Shown piece after piece: positions 6,623-15,156 of a stretch of DNA of 64,000 nt. Origin of the DNA: Actinomycetes bacterium. Its GTDB lineage: Bacteria > Actinomycetota > Actinomycetes > Actinomycetales > Microbacteriaceae. The position numbers and the translations under genes were made by a program. The notes under the pieces were generated by a model that was not told the origin of the DNA, searched no databases, and saw only the letters and a program-made list of their open reading frames with translations. The first letter of the stretch is position 1; every line of letters starts with the position of its first letter. The stretch covers positions 1-64,000 of the forward strand of contig JAKPAC010000041.1 of NCBI GenBank assembly GCA_029779645.1, read 5' to 3'.

Positions 6623-7957
6623 ATGCGGACAGGGCCGACGCATCGTCGAGTCGTCGGACTCACCGCGGCGATCGGGGCGCTGCTGCTCACGCTCAGCGCG
6701 TGCGCGGGAGGCCAGGCCATCTCGCTTGAGGTCCCCGAGCAGTCCGAGGCCCCCTTCGCGCCCGAGACGCAGATCGCGCTCGAGGAGGCGGTCTCCCATG
6801 CCATGGCGATGAGCGCTTCACCCGGCGCGCTCGTCGGCGTCTGGGCGCCGTGGAGTGGTTCATGGGTGGCGGGGCTCGGCACCACGACCGCGGGTGGCGA
6901 GAGCGCGGTGACGCCCGAGATGGCGTTCCGCGCGGGCAACGTGACCCGCCCCATGATCTGCGATGTGCTCTACAGCCTTGCCGCCGACGGGCGCGTCTCG
7001 CTCGATGACCCCGTGACCGACTACGCGGTGGGCGTCCCGACGCTCACCGACGTCACGCTCGTACAGCTGTGCAACGGCACCTCCGGCATCGGCTCGTACT
7101 CGAACGTGCTCACGCCCACGTGGGAGGGCAACCCGGCGCGGCACTGGAACCCGCGCGAGCTCGTCAGCTTCGGGCTCGGCGAGGCGCAGCGGTCGACGCC
7201 CGGCGAGGCGTACAAGGAGGCCGAGGCGGGCTATGTGCTGCTCGGGCTCGCGCTTGAGAACGCGACACGGACGCCCGCGGCACAGTTGCTCGACGAGTAT
7301 GTCTTCGGTCCCCTCGCGCTGGGTCGCACGGAGCTTCCCGGCCCCGCTCCCGCGGCACCCGGCCCCGTGGCGCTGCCCGGGTTCCAGGCCGCGCGCGGGC
7401 CCGATGGCGGCTTCGACTGCGCCGCCACGCAAGAGATGACGGTGCGCTCCGCATCGATGGGATTCACCAACTCCGGTGTGGTCACGACCGTCACCGACCT
7501 CGGCCGGTACATGCGGGCGCTCGCTGCCGACTCCCTGCTCGCACACCGGGCCGGCGGCAACGAGGAGTCGGATGCGGCGAAGCTCGCCGCGTCGCGCTAC
7601 GCGAATCCGCTCCCGGTTGCCGAGGGCGTGCCCGCTTGGTTCACCGCCACGGGCGGGGTGCTGCAGGCCGGCTCGCTGATCGGCCAGTATGGCGCGATGC
7701 CGGGCTACCTCACGGCGGCCTTCGCCGACCCGGCGACCGGCCTGGTGGTGGTCGCCGTGCTCAACAACTCGACCGCGAACCCGGCGCTCGTGCGCGATCT
7801 TGCGTGGCAGCTCGCCGCGATCGCGTCGAAGGCCGCACCGGCCGCCGAGCAGACCGCCCCCGAGTTCGGCCTGCCGTGGACCGCCGAGCAGTACGGCGAA
7901 GAGATCACCCAGCTCGCGGTCTGCCAGCCGGCACCGGAGGAAGCGCCCGCCGGCTAG
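6623..7957 (+). CDS. Serine-hydrolase (class C beta-lactamase fold) lipoprotein with degenerate active site
   Basis: This 444-residue exported lipoprotein has a signal peptide ending in the lipobox LSAC with Cys27. The rest aligns by eye with class C beta-lactamase/D-Ala-D-Ala carboxypeptidase-like proteins: FRAGNVTRPM, SLDDPVTDY, LCNGTSGIGSY, GYVLLG, and a C-terminal YGAMPGYLTAAF. The normal SxxK nucleophile motif is replaced by Asn106-Val-Thr-Arg109, the YxN motif by Glu199-Ala-Glu201, and HTG by Gln354-Tyr-Gly356. All three catalytic motifs are therefore lost while the fold looks intact, pointing to a binding or scaffold role at the envelope rather than hydrolysis. Confidence 0.75.
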   Translation: MRTGPTHRRVVGLTAAIGALLLTLSACAGGQAISLEVPEQSEAPFAPETQIALEEAVSHAMAMSASPGALVGVWAPWSGSWVAGLGTTTAGGESAVTPEMAFRAGNVTRPMICDVLYSLAADGRVSLDDPVTDYAVGVPTLTDVTLVQLCNGTSGIGSYSNVLTPTWEGNPARHWNPRELVSFGLGEAQRSTPGEAYKEAEAGYVLLGLALENATRTPAAQLLDEYVFGPLALGRTELPGPAPAAPGPVALPGFQAARGPDGGFDCAATQEMTVRSASMGFTNSGVVTTVTDLGRYMRALAADSLLAHRAGGNEESDAAKLAASRYANPLPVAEGVPAWFTATGGVLQAGSLIGQYGAMPGYLTAAFADPATGLVVVAVLNNSTANPALVRDLAWQLAAIASKAAPAAEQTAPEFGLPWTAEQYGEEITQLAVCQPAPEEAPAG

Positions 7958-7972
7958 CGAGCAGCCGAGCAT

Positions 7973-7988
7973 ATGCCGACAGCGGCAT
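7973..7988. terminator. Weak convergent hairpin
   Basis: ATGCCG pairs with CGGCAT around an ACAG loop between two convergent genes. The 6-bp stem and lack of a T-run make it a weak candidate. Confidence 0.35.
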
Positions 7989-8000
7989 GGCCTGCCGGGG

Positions 8001-9305
8001 TTACGCGAGCAGCGTGTCGCCGACGAAGCCGCCCTTAGCGCACCCGGGCGGGATCGCGAAGACCGCGGAGCCGACGGGCGTCGTCCACGTGTTGAGCAGG
8101 TCGAGCTCGTCGAGTCGGCGTTGCATGGGGGTGAACTGCGTGTCGACGTCGGCCTGGAACGACACGAACACGAGCCCCGCGTCGGCGATCTCGGCACCCA
8201 CGGGCGCATCGTCGTAGTTGTACGAACGCCGGAAGATCTGCTCGGCGGGGTTGTCGCTGCGGGCACGACGGATGTGCGAGAACTCGGGAATCACCGGGAA
8301 TCCGATCGCCGTTTTGGCCTCGAAGTCGGGTTCGTCGTGTTCGTGCACACCGGTCAGCGGCGCGCCAGTGGCCAGCGTGCGACCCACCGACTGCTCGCGA
8401 CCGGGTCGGTCGAGGTGGTCCCAGGTGTCGAGATTCATGTGGATGCGCCGCACCACCGCGCTCGTGCCCCCGGCCATCCACGCCCCGGCGGCGCCGGATG
8501 CGCTCTCCCAGACGACCGAGTCGAACTCGGGGGTGCCGGGCTGCACGTTGACCGTGCCGTCCACCTGCCCGAAGAGGTTGCGCATGGTGGTGCCGGCCGG
8601 CTCGCTGCCGACGGCGCGGCGGAACCCGCGCTGCACCCATCGCACGGTGGTGAAGGTGCGGGTGTCTTTGAGGAGCATCCGGGCGGTGTGCGAGACGGTG
8701 AGCGGATCGTCGGCCGCGATCTGCAGCAGCAGATCACCGTCGCTGAACTCGGGCTGCAGGCGGTCGATCGTGAACGGCGGCAGGGGCGCGAGCCACGACG
8801 GCGCGGGGCCGCCCGCGCGTGCGACGAAGCCGGGACCGAAGCCGAACGTCACCGTGAGCCGGGCCGGTGCGAGCGCGAGCTCGGGCTCGGAGTCGGCTAG
8901 GGCCGGCACGCCCTGGGTGAGCCGGGCGGCGTCGTCGCTGAGCAGGCGCATCATGCGAGTGAGCGCCGCGCGGTCGACGCCCTCGCGCAGATCGAGCGCG
9001 ACGAAGGTGGCGTGCGCCTGCGGCACGGTCGCGATGCCGGCCTGGTGCACGCCGTAGAACGGCACGGTGTTGCCGCCGTGGAGGGCGGCGACCGGGCCTG
9101 CGCTGCTCGCGGTCGTACCCGCGGCGCCGTCGGCGCCGCCTCCCGCGCCGCCTCCCGCGGCCGGCTCATCCGAGCGACCCAGCATGGCGTCGAGCCCGAT
9201 GGCCGCGGCCGCGCCGACGCCGGCGACAGCCCCTCCGAGGAGGAACTGTCGCCGCGTCGCTCCGGCCCGGCCCGCAGATGCCTTGCGCGTTCCGGGGTCG
9301 TTCAT
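8001..9305 (-). CDS. Tat-exported DyP-type heme peroxidase
   Basis: This 434-residue protein belongs to the dye-decolorising peroxidase (DyP/EfeB-like) family. A twin-arginine signal (RRQFLLGG, Arg18-Arg19) is followed by a Gly-rich spacer, indicating export in folded, heme-loaded form. The hallmark GXXDG motif is GQVDG at residues 246-250 with distal Asp249, and the probable proximal heme ligand is His344 in EFSHIRRARS. It is the last gene of an operon with CopC and a PCu(A)C copper chaperone; its ATG shares one base with the preceding stop (TAATG), so translation is coupled. The grouping suggests a role in periplasmic or cell-wall redox and copper chemistry rather than iron uptake. Confidence 0.9.
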   Translation of the reverse strand: MNDPGTRKASAGRAGATRRQFLLGGAVAGVGAAAAIGLDAMLGRSDEPAAGGGAGGGADGAAGTTASSAGPVAALHGGNTVPFYGVHQAGIATVPQAHATFVALDLREGVDRAALTRMMRLLSDDAARLTQGVPALADSEPELALAPARLTVTFGFGPGFVARAGGPAPSWLAPLPPFTIDRLQPEFSDGDLLLQIAADDPLTVSHTARMLLKDTRTFTTVRWVQRGFRRAVGSEPAGTTMRNLFGQVDGTVNVQPGTPEFDSVVWESASGAAGAWMAGGTSAVVRRIHMNLDTWDHLDRPGREQSVGRTLATGAPLTGVHEHDEPDFEAKTAIGFPVIPEFSHIRRARSDNPAEQIFRRSYNYDDAPVGAEIADAGLVFVSFQADVDTQFTPMQRRLDELDLLNTWTTPVGSAVFAIPPGCAKGGFVGDTLLA

Positions 9306-9889
9306 TACTTCTCCGACTCGTAGTTCTCGTTCGCGCCCGCGTAGTCCTTCACGGGGGCCTCGAACGTGAGCACCGTGCCGTCGTCGAAGGTCACGGTGAC
9401 CTCGACGATCGCGCCGGCGAGCAGGGGCTCGGTGAGCCCCATGAACATGAGGTGATCGGCGCCGGGCTCGAGCACGTAGGTGCCGCCGGCCGGGATGGTG
9501 AAGCCGCCGGTGACCTCGCGCATCTCCATCTCGCCGCCGGCGTTCTCGGCCGTCTCGTGCAACTCGACCATGTGCGCCACCGGGCTGGAGGCCGACACGA
9601 TCGTGATGGGCTGATCGCCCGCGTTGGTGAAGACGCCGAAGGCGCCCGACATGCCGCTCTCTGCCGCCTTGAACCAGGCATCCGAGATCGTGACGACGGT
9701 GGATGCCTCGGCATCCGCGTTCGCCGCGGTGTTGTGGCCGCCGTGCGTGTCGCCTGAGGCGCCGTGGCCGTCGTGCTCGCTGGTCGCGGGCGGGGTGGGG
9801 GCCGGCTCGGCCGCGGCTGCGCAGCCGGTGAGGGTGAGCGCGGCGGCGGCGATGACGGCCGAGATGCGGAGGGTGGTGAGTGTGTTCAT
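9305..9889 (-). CDS. PCu(A)C-type copper chaperone lipoprotein
   Basis: This 194-residue lipoprotein (lipobox LTGC, Cys23) carries a His-rich segment (EHDGHGASGDTHGGH) and then a PCu(A)C domain. The copper-binding set is visible as His106-Met107, Met121/Met123 and His146-x-Met148 (HLMFM). Such proteins bind Cu(I) outside the membrane and pass it to cytochrome oxidase or related acceptors. The start at 9889 is chosen because GAAAGG lies 7 bases upstream; a GTG at 9904 overlaps the CopC stop (GTGA) and would give a 5-residue extension. It sits between CopC and the DyP peroxidase and overlaps the latter by one base. Confidence 0.88.
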   Translation of the reverse strand: MNTLTTLRISAVIAAAALTLTGCAAAAEPAPTPPATSEHDGHGASGDTHGGHNTAANADAEASTVVTISDAWFKAAESGMSGAFGVFTNAGDQPITIVSASSPVAHMVELHETAENAGGEMEMREVTGGFTIPAGGTYVLEPGADHLMFMGLTEPLLAGAIVEVTVTFDDGTVLTFEAPVKDYAGANENYESEK

Positions 9890-9900
9890 GGACATGCCTT

Positions 9901-10647
9901 TCACAGCGAGTGCTGCCCGGACGACGCGTCGTCGCGGGAATGTTGGGAATCGGCGGCAGTGCCGGCCGCGGCCGCCTCGGCGACGGGGTCGATGCCCGCC
10001 TCCGCTTCGGGCGTCGCGGGGGAGCCTGCCGCCTCGCCGGCGCGGGCGCGCCGGCGGATGAATGCAATGAGTGCGGCGATGGCGAGGGCGATGACCGCCC
10101 CGCCCGCCCCGAGCCAGACGACTCGGGGAATGCCGCCGGGCTCCTCGGAGCCCGCATCGGTGAGCTGACCGTGCGCATCGTCGTCGGCACTGTTCGCCGA
10201 CGAATCGGATCCGTTGGCGCTGTTGCCGTTCGCGCTCGTGTCGCCGCTGCCGTCCGCGGGACGCACGATCAGCTCGCCGTCGCCGACGGTGAACGGGATG
10301 AGCCCCGAGATCGGGTGCCCGTCCGACGAGACCACACGCCAGCGCAGCTCATATCCCGCGTCGGGCATACCCGCCGCGAGCGGTGCCGTGACGGTGTCGC
10401 CGACGAGGACGACCTCGCCCGAAACCCAGTCGCGATCCGCGGCGTCCGAGACGATGACGGCGGCCCCGATGGGCAGCACCTCGGCGGTGAACCGCAGCGA
10501 GACCTCGGCGGGCGCGGTCTCGAGGCGCTGCTGCTCCTCGGGTGAGCTGCTGATCAGGGAGTCATGAGCGGATGCCGCGGGTGACGTCGCGAACATCGCG
10601 AGCGCCGCCGCCAGCACCCCCATCGCAATGATGCGAGGGCGAAACAT
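9901..10647 (-). CDS. CopC domain copper-binding protein with C-terminal anchor
   Basis: This 248-residue protein has a signal peptide (residues 1-27, ending ASA) so that the mature form begins with His28, the classic N-terminal copper ligand of CopC. The beta-sandwich CopC domain spans about 28-130 and contains the second ligand region SSDGHPISG. A low-complexity Ser/Asn/Gly/Asp linker leads to one membrane helix (about 180-200) and an Ala-rich cytoplasmic tail. The ATG at 10647 has GAGAGG 7 bases upstream. It is the first gene of the CopC-PCu(A)C-DyP operon and overlaps the next start region, so the three proteins probably act on the same copper pool. Confidence 0.88.
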   Translation of the reverse strand: MFRPRIIAMGVLAAALAMFATSPAASAHDSLISSSPEEQQRLETAPAEVSLRFTAEVLPIGAAVIVSDAADRDWVSGEVVLVGDTVTAPLAAGMPDAGYELRWRVVSSDGHPISGLIPFTVGDGELIVRPADGSGDTSANGNSANGSDSSANSADDDAHGQLTDAGSEEPGGIPRVVWLGAGGAVIALAIAALIAFIRRRARAGEAAGSPATPEAEAGIDPVAEAAAAGTAADSQHSRDDASSGQHSL

Positions 10648-10763
10648 GGCGAAACCTCTCTTCGGACGCCGGGTGGCGGCATCCAATGCGCAATCGATCG
10701 CCCGGAACACGCCGGGCGCGAAGCGGCGCCGCACGCCGGGAGGGCGCGGATGCCGCGGTCAGA

Positions 10764-11399
10764 TCACGCGAGAACGGGTGGGCCGCGCCGCTGGAGCGAC
10801 GAGAGGGTCGGGCCCGTGACGGGGAGCCGTGAGGTACGAGTGGCGCGCAGGCGCACGGGGCGCAGCGGCACGGGGATGGCACCGAGGCCGACGCCGAAGG
10901 TGCGTGCGGCCCAGGCGACGATGTCGCGGGCGAGCGCCATGAGGCGGAGGACGCCGCGCTCGCCGCGATAGAGCGCGGCGATGGTCACGGCGGCGGCGAT
11001 GGCGTGCGAGACCCACATCGCGGTGTCGCCGACGATGGCGTCGAGGGGGATCGTCGAGGCCGGGGCCAGGGTGAGCTGGCCGGGCGGCAGATGGTGGGCG
11101 TGCGCGCCCAGCGCCGCGGCAGCGGGGCCGGCGCCGGTGATGAACCCGAAGACGAAGAGGCAGTGGAACAGCGCCTGGCTTGCGGCGACCGCGAGCGAGA
11201 GGCGGATCAGCGAGAGCGCCCGCCCCGCGAGCAGCGTGCAGACCATGACCGAGAGCAGCCAGGGCAGGGCGATGCCGACCCAGCCGGGCATCGCGCCACC
11301 GGCGGCGACGTGCGAGAGCAGGGCCACGAACGTAGCAATCGAGGCTCCAATCAGCCCGCGCAGGGCGCGGGAGGCTCGGGAGCGACGCATGCCTGTCAT
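10764..11399 (-). CDS. Small polytopic membrane protein, unknown function
   Basis: This 211-residue protein has about five membrane segments (for example ALLSHVAAGG, WVGIALPWLLSVMVCTLLAG and ALFHCLFVFGFITGAGPAAAAL) and a His pair, AHAHHLPPG, between them. It is not assigned to a family from sequence alone. It precedes the copper operon on the same strand, 116 bases upstream of CopC, and a His-containing membrane protein next to CopC is compatible with a copper role, but this is inference. The ATG at 11399 is the first start that leaves a normal N-terminus; ATG 11390 is an alternative. Confidence 0.7.
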   Translation of the reverse strand: MTGMRRSRASRALRGLIGASIATFVALLSHVAAGGAMPGWVGIALPWLLSVMVCTLLAGRALSLIRLSLAVAASQALFHCLFVFGFITGAGPAAAALGAHAHHLPPGQLTLAPASTIPLDAIVGDTAMWVSHAIAAAVTIAALYRGERGVLRLMALARDIVAWAARTFGVGLGAIPVPLRPVRLRATRTSRLPVTGPTLSSLQRRGPPVLA

Positions 11400-11448
11400 T
11401 CTTGCAGGGTTGTGCGGCGAGTGCATCTTCGCCAATCCCGAGCGCCAG

Positions 11449-11454
11449 TAGCAT
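11449..11454 (+). promoter_or_regulatory. Leaderless -10 of SDR gene
   Basis: TAGCAT ends 6 bases before the ATG at 11461. Confidence 0.6.
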
Positions 11455-11460
11455 TCCGAC

Positions 11461-12135
11461 ATGGATCTTCAACTCAAGGAACGAGTCATTCTCGTCGTCG
11501 GAGGGCACGGGCTTGTCGGCAGCGCCGTCGTCAAGCGCCTCCGCGCCGAGGGGGCAATCGCCATCCCCGCATCGCGCAGCGCCAACGAGGGCATCGTGAT
11601 GGATGCCACGAGCGATGAGTCGGTCAACGCCGGCGTCGCGCGGGTGCTGGCCGAGCACGGGCGCATCGACGGACTGGTGATGACGGCGGCAACGGTGCCG
11701 ACGATCACCGATCCGAAGCTGAACTCGGAGCCCAGCCGCGTGCTCGACGGCATCGACACGAAGGCGATGACGTTCATCCGCATCACGAACGCGGTGCTGC
11801 CGCACATGACCGCGGCCGGCTACGGCCGAGTGGTCGGCGTGAGCGGTCAGAATGCCGCCTACACCGCGAACATGACCGGCTCGCTGCGCAACGCGGCGCT
11901 GATCATCGCCTCGAAGCATTTCGCCGACCAGGTCGCGGGCACTGGCGTCACGGTCAACGCGATCAGTCCCGGTGTGATCACGCACGACCCCGTCGACGAG
12001 GTGAAGTTCGCCTCGAGCGGCCAGTCGAGCCCGGACGAGATCGCCGATCTCATCGCGTTCCTGATCTCGCCGCTCTCGCGCCCGATCAGCGGCGAGACGA
12101 TCGCGGTCGGGCACCGCACGCTCGGGATGGTGTAG
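11461..12135 (+). CDS. Short-chain dehydrogenase/reductase-like protein, atypical active site
   Basis: This 224-residue protein has the Rossmann fold of the SDR family: nucleotide-binding GGHGLVG (residues 14-20), the strand VMTAATV, VVGVSGQNAAY and VTVNAISPGVI. In place of the catalytic YxxxK, the aligned segment reads GSLRNAAL, so the Tyr and Lys positions appear to be Gly and Asn. The protein may bind NAD(P) and a ligand without normal catalysis, or use a variant mechanism. It is shorter than the typical 250 residues. The gene is leaderless, divergent from the membrane protein at 10.8-11.4 kb, and stands alone. Confidence 0.78.
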   Translation: MDLQLKERVILVVGGHGLVGSAVVKRLRAEGAIAIPASRSANEGIVMDATSDESVNAGVARVLAEHGRIDGLVMTAATVPTITDPKLNSEPSRVLDGIDTKAMTFIRITNAVLPHMTAAGYGRVVGVSGQNAAYTANMTGSLRNAALIIASKHFADQVAGTGVTVNAISPGVITHDPVDEVKFASSGQSSPDEIADLIAFLISPLSRPISGETIAVGHRTLGMV

Positions 12136-12218
12136 CGCTCACGCCGTTCACGCATCGTCCGAACACGAGGGGCGCGTCGCGGGGTTCCGCAGTGGCCGGC
12201 TAAGTCTGCATTGCAGTC

Positions 12219-12224
12219 TAATCT
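12219..12224 (+). promoter_or_regulatory. Leaderless -10 of surface protein gene
   Basis: TAATCT ends 6 bases before the GTG at 12231. The near-palindrome CTGCATTGCAG lies just upstream at 12206-12216 and is a possible operator. Confidence 0.6.
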
Positions 12225-12230
12225 TGGACT

Positions 12231-15062
12231 GTGATCCATTCTTTCCGCGCTCCCGTCGGGCGCCCGCGCCGTGACGCCCCCGCTCCGCCCCCTGTGCCAC
12301 GATCGCGCCGTCGCGTGGCACTCGTCACCGCGGCGGCGATCGCCCTCAGCGGCATCGGACTGGGCGCGGCGAGCCCCGCGCACGCCGCGCCCATGCCGCA
12401 GCAGATCTTCGAGTTCACCAGCCCGAGCGGCACCGACTGGGTGGTCCCGGCCGGGGTGACCGAGGTCGTGCTCGGTCTGCGCGGCGGAAGGGGCGGGTTC
12501 GTCGAGCGCACCAACGGCGGCCGCGGAGCGGACTTCGGCGTCACCATCCCCGTGAAGACCGGTGACCGCCTCACCGTGTTTGCGGGACAGCCCGCGCGCG
12601 GCAAGGGCGACGAGCGCATCGGAGGCGCCGGGTTCGTCTCCGGTGGCGACGGCGGCAAGGGCAGCCTGCTGGGCGCCAGCGGAGGAGGCGGTGGCGGCGC
12701 ATCCGCCGTCAAACTCAACGGCGAGCTCATCGCGGTGGCCGGGGGCGGGGGCGGCGGGGGAGGCTACACCGGCAAGCCAAAGGTGTCACTCTCGCTGTGG
12801 GATCTCGCCGCCATCATCGCCGCGGCCGGCGGCTACCACGGTGAGTCCTCGGGGAGCGGCACCTTCGGCCACGTGCGCGGCGGCGAGGGTGCCAGTAACG
12901 CCGGATCGTCCTACGACGGCAAGACCATCACAATGTTCCCGGCCACCGCCGGTGCCGGCAAGCACCCCGGCGGCATCGGGCAGAACGCCACGAACGATCC
13001 CTCGTTCTCGCGCTACAAAAAGCCGGGCGCGAACGGTGGTTCGGCGTCCACCAGCACCAGCGGCGGTGGCGGCGGCGGCGGTGGTGGGGGCTGGCCCGCG
13101 TCCGGCACCGGCGGCGGAGGTGGGCGCACCTTCCTCGGCTACACGGCCGGCTCGGGCGGCGGGGCAGGGCTCAGCTGGGTCACGGATGCCGTGCCCGGCG
13201 TCCGTATCGACCGGGACGCCAGGCGCCCTGAAGACATGCACGACTACTTCGGCCCGCTCGCCGAGACGGGCACGGTGCGCATCATGATCCCGATGCGCAG
13301 CACGACGACGGTGAGCGCCCCGGCGCACCTTGAGACCGGTGCGCAGATCCCGGTGCGGGTGCGCACCGCCGACACCCGCACGCCGAACACGCCGCTGGAC
13401 GGGTGGGTGGATCTGTACCAGGGCAGCACCCGCGTGGCCTACGGCACGACGAGCGGCGACCGGATCTTCACGCTTCCCGGCCTCCCCGCCGGCACCCACG
13501 AGTTCCGCGCCGAGTTCCGGCCGCATGCGGATCAGCGCGACTTCCGGGAACGATCCACCTTCTCCTCGGGGGCGGTGACCGTGACCGTGAGCGAGCCGTC
13601 GCCACAGCAGCCGGAGCCCGGTGACGTCCCGTCCAGCACGACCCTCACCGTGCTGACGACCCCGTCGACCTTCGGCGACGTGCTCGTGCTCGGGGCGAGC
13701 GTCGCGCTGGGTGGGCCGGTGGACCTCTCCGGGCAGCTGGTCTCGTTCGAGGTCGACGGTGTCGGCGTCGGCTCGATTCCGCTCATCTACACGGGTGCCG
13801 GACGATTCGGCACGTTGTTTCCGGTCACCATGGTGCCGCCTGCCGGTGACCACGAGGTGGTCGCACGGTTCCCGGGCGTCGCGGACGCGGATCCACTGAC
13901 GCCGGACGCGCTGCCCTCGGTCAGCGACCCGGTGACGTTCTCCGTCGTGCAGGCGCCGACGACAACCCGCATCTCGAGCGCTCCGACGACCGCGCGCGCC
14001 TTCACGCCGGTGGACGTCGAGGCGGCCGTGACGTCGGTGACCGGGGGGCTGGGCGGGAGCGCCGTGCTCTTGGCCGACGGCTCCCCGCTGATGTACGCCC
14101 CCCTCGCCGCGGGCGGCACCGTGCTGTTCGACGACGTCGTGCTGCCCTGGGGTGCCGAGCGGCTCACCGTGGCGTACCTCGGCGACGTGGACGGGAACTT
14201 CGCGATGTCGACCTCTGCCGAGCACCCCGTCTCGATCACGCCGGTGGCGACCACGACGGCCCTGGCAGTGTCGTCGAGCGGCATCCGCGCGGACGAGCCG
14301 GTCACGTTGACGGCAACGGTCACCACCGCGCAACCGGGCGTGACCACCGACCCGCGCGGTGCGGTCGAGTTCCTCCTCGACGGAGACGTCGTGCACACCG
14401 TCCCGGCCGGGATGGACAGCGACGCCGAGACCGATGACGGGGAAGCCCGCTTCGAGATCGAGGCCGACACCCTGCCGATCGGCACGCACCGCGTGACGGC
14501 CCAGTTCGTGCCGGCGCCCGGGTTCGCGGCATCCACTTCGGATGCCGCGGAGCTGGAGGTGCGCGGAATCGCCACCGTCCTCACCCCGCGCGCGTCGACC
14601 ATCGCGGGCACGCCGGCGAACCCCGCATCCGTGGATCTGACGGCGACCGTCGATGGAAGCAAGAGCCGGCGCGCGGCAGCGGGCGATGCGGTGGACGGGC
14701 ACGTCGAGGTGCGCCTGGGCGCGGACCCACTCGGCGACCCGCTCGTGCTGGTGGACGGCGCCGGGACGCTGGCGTTTCCAGGGCTGCCCGTCGGCACGCA
14801 CGCGGTGACGCTGCGCTTCGTGCCGGACTCGGCAGCGATGCTGGAAGGCTCCACCACGGTCACCGTCACCGTGACCGAAGACGTCGCGCCCGGCGGTGGC
14901 GACCAAGAGCCCGGTGGTGACAACGCGTCCTCACCGGGCGCGAACGGGATCCTGCCGTCGACGGGTGCGGACTCCACCGGGATGCTGCTGCTCGCGCTCG
15001 CCCTGATCGTCGGCGCCGGAGCGATGTTCGTCATCGCGCGGATGCGTCGGTCCAAGGCATAG
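12231..15062 (+). CDS. Large cell-wall surface protein with Gly-rich head, Ig-like repeats and LPxTG anchor
   Basis: This 943-residue secreted protein has a long signal peptide (cleavage near AHA at residue 52). Residues about 85-310 are extremely glycine-rich with blocks of 6 to 10 consecutive Gly, resembling the Gly-rich domains of receptor-like or adhesive proteins. From about 340 to 880 there are five or so bacterial Ig-like repeats of the type found in adhesins, each with LPAGTHEF/LPIGTHRV-like turns. The C-terminus has an LPSTG sorting signal (908-912), a hydrophobic stretch and RMRRSKA, so sortase should attach it to peptidoglycan. The GTG start is supported by a -10 six bases upstream. 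A TetR gene follows. The exact ligand cannot be told. Confidence 0.85.
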   Translation: MIHSFRAPVGRPRRDAPAPPPVPRSRRRVALVTAAAIALSGIGLGAASPAHAAPMPQQIFEFTSPSGTDWVVPAGVTEVVLGLRGGRGGFVERTNGGRGADFGVTIPVKTGDRLTVFAGQPARGKGDERIGGAGFVSGGDGGKGSLLGASGGGGGGASAVKLNGELIAVAGGGGGGGGYTGKPKVSLSLWDLAAIIAAAGGYHGESSGSGTFGHVRGGEGASNAGSSYDGKTITMFPATAGAGKHPGGIGQNATNDPSFSRYKKPGANGGSASTSTSGGGGGGGGGGWPASGTGGGGGRTFLGYTAGSGGGAGLSWVTDAVPGVRIDRDARRPEDMHDYFGPLAETGTVRIMIPMRSTTTVSAPAHLETGAQIPVRVRTADTRTPNTPLDGWVDLYQGSTRVAYGTTSGDRIFTLPGLPAGTHEFRAEFRPHADQRDFRERSTFSSGAVTVTVSEPSPQQPEPGDVPSSTTLTVLTTPSTFGDVLVLGASVALGGPVDLSGQLVSFEVDGVGVGSIPLIYTGAGRFGTLFPVTMVPPAGDHEVVARFPGVADADPLTPDALPSVSDPVTFSVVQAPTTTRISSAPTTARAFTPVDVEAAVTSVTGGLGGSAVLLADGSPLMYAPLAAGGTVLFDDVVLPWGAERLTVAYLGDVDGNFAMSTSAEHPVSITPVATTTALAVSSSGIRADEPVTLTATVTTAQPGVTTDPRGAVEFLLDGDVVHTVPAGMDSDAETDDGEARFEIEADTLPIGTHRVTAQFVPAPGFAASTSDAAELEVRGIATVLTPRASTIAGTPANPASVDLTATVDGSKSRRAAAGDAVDGHVEVRLGADPLGDPLVLVDGAGTLAFPGLPVGTHAVTLRFVPDSAAMLEGSTTVTVTVTEDVAPGGGDQEPGGDNASSPGANGILPSTGADSTGMLLLALALIVGAGAMFVIARMRRSKA

Positions 15063-15072
15063 GGTGATTCGA

Positions 15073-15114
15073 TGACCGGGATCGGACGTGCCACGCGCGC
15101 CTCGGTCCCGGTCA
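15073..15114 (+). terminator. Hairpin after surface protein gene
   Basis: TGACCGGGA (15073-15081) pairs with TCCCGGTCA (15106-15114) around a 24-base loop in the gap before the TetR gene. Without a T-run it is only a possible terminator. Confidence 0.35.
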
Positions 15115-15156
15115 CGGATCGTGGGCCCACCCGATCCGTCTCGAGGGGAGAACTCC

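Noticed and set aside
6524..6799. N-terminal extension of the DUF2470 frame
   Set aside because: It overlaps the divergent lipoprotein gene start and lacks conserved sequence; the ATG at 6523 gives a full domain.
9306..10190. N-terminal extension of the DyP peroxidase frame
   Set aside because: It overlaps the PCu(A)C and CopC genes; the Tat signal shows that the true start is at 9305.
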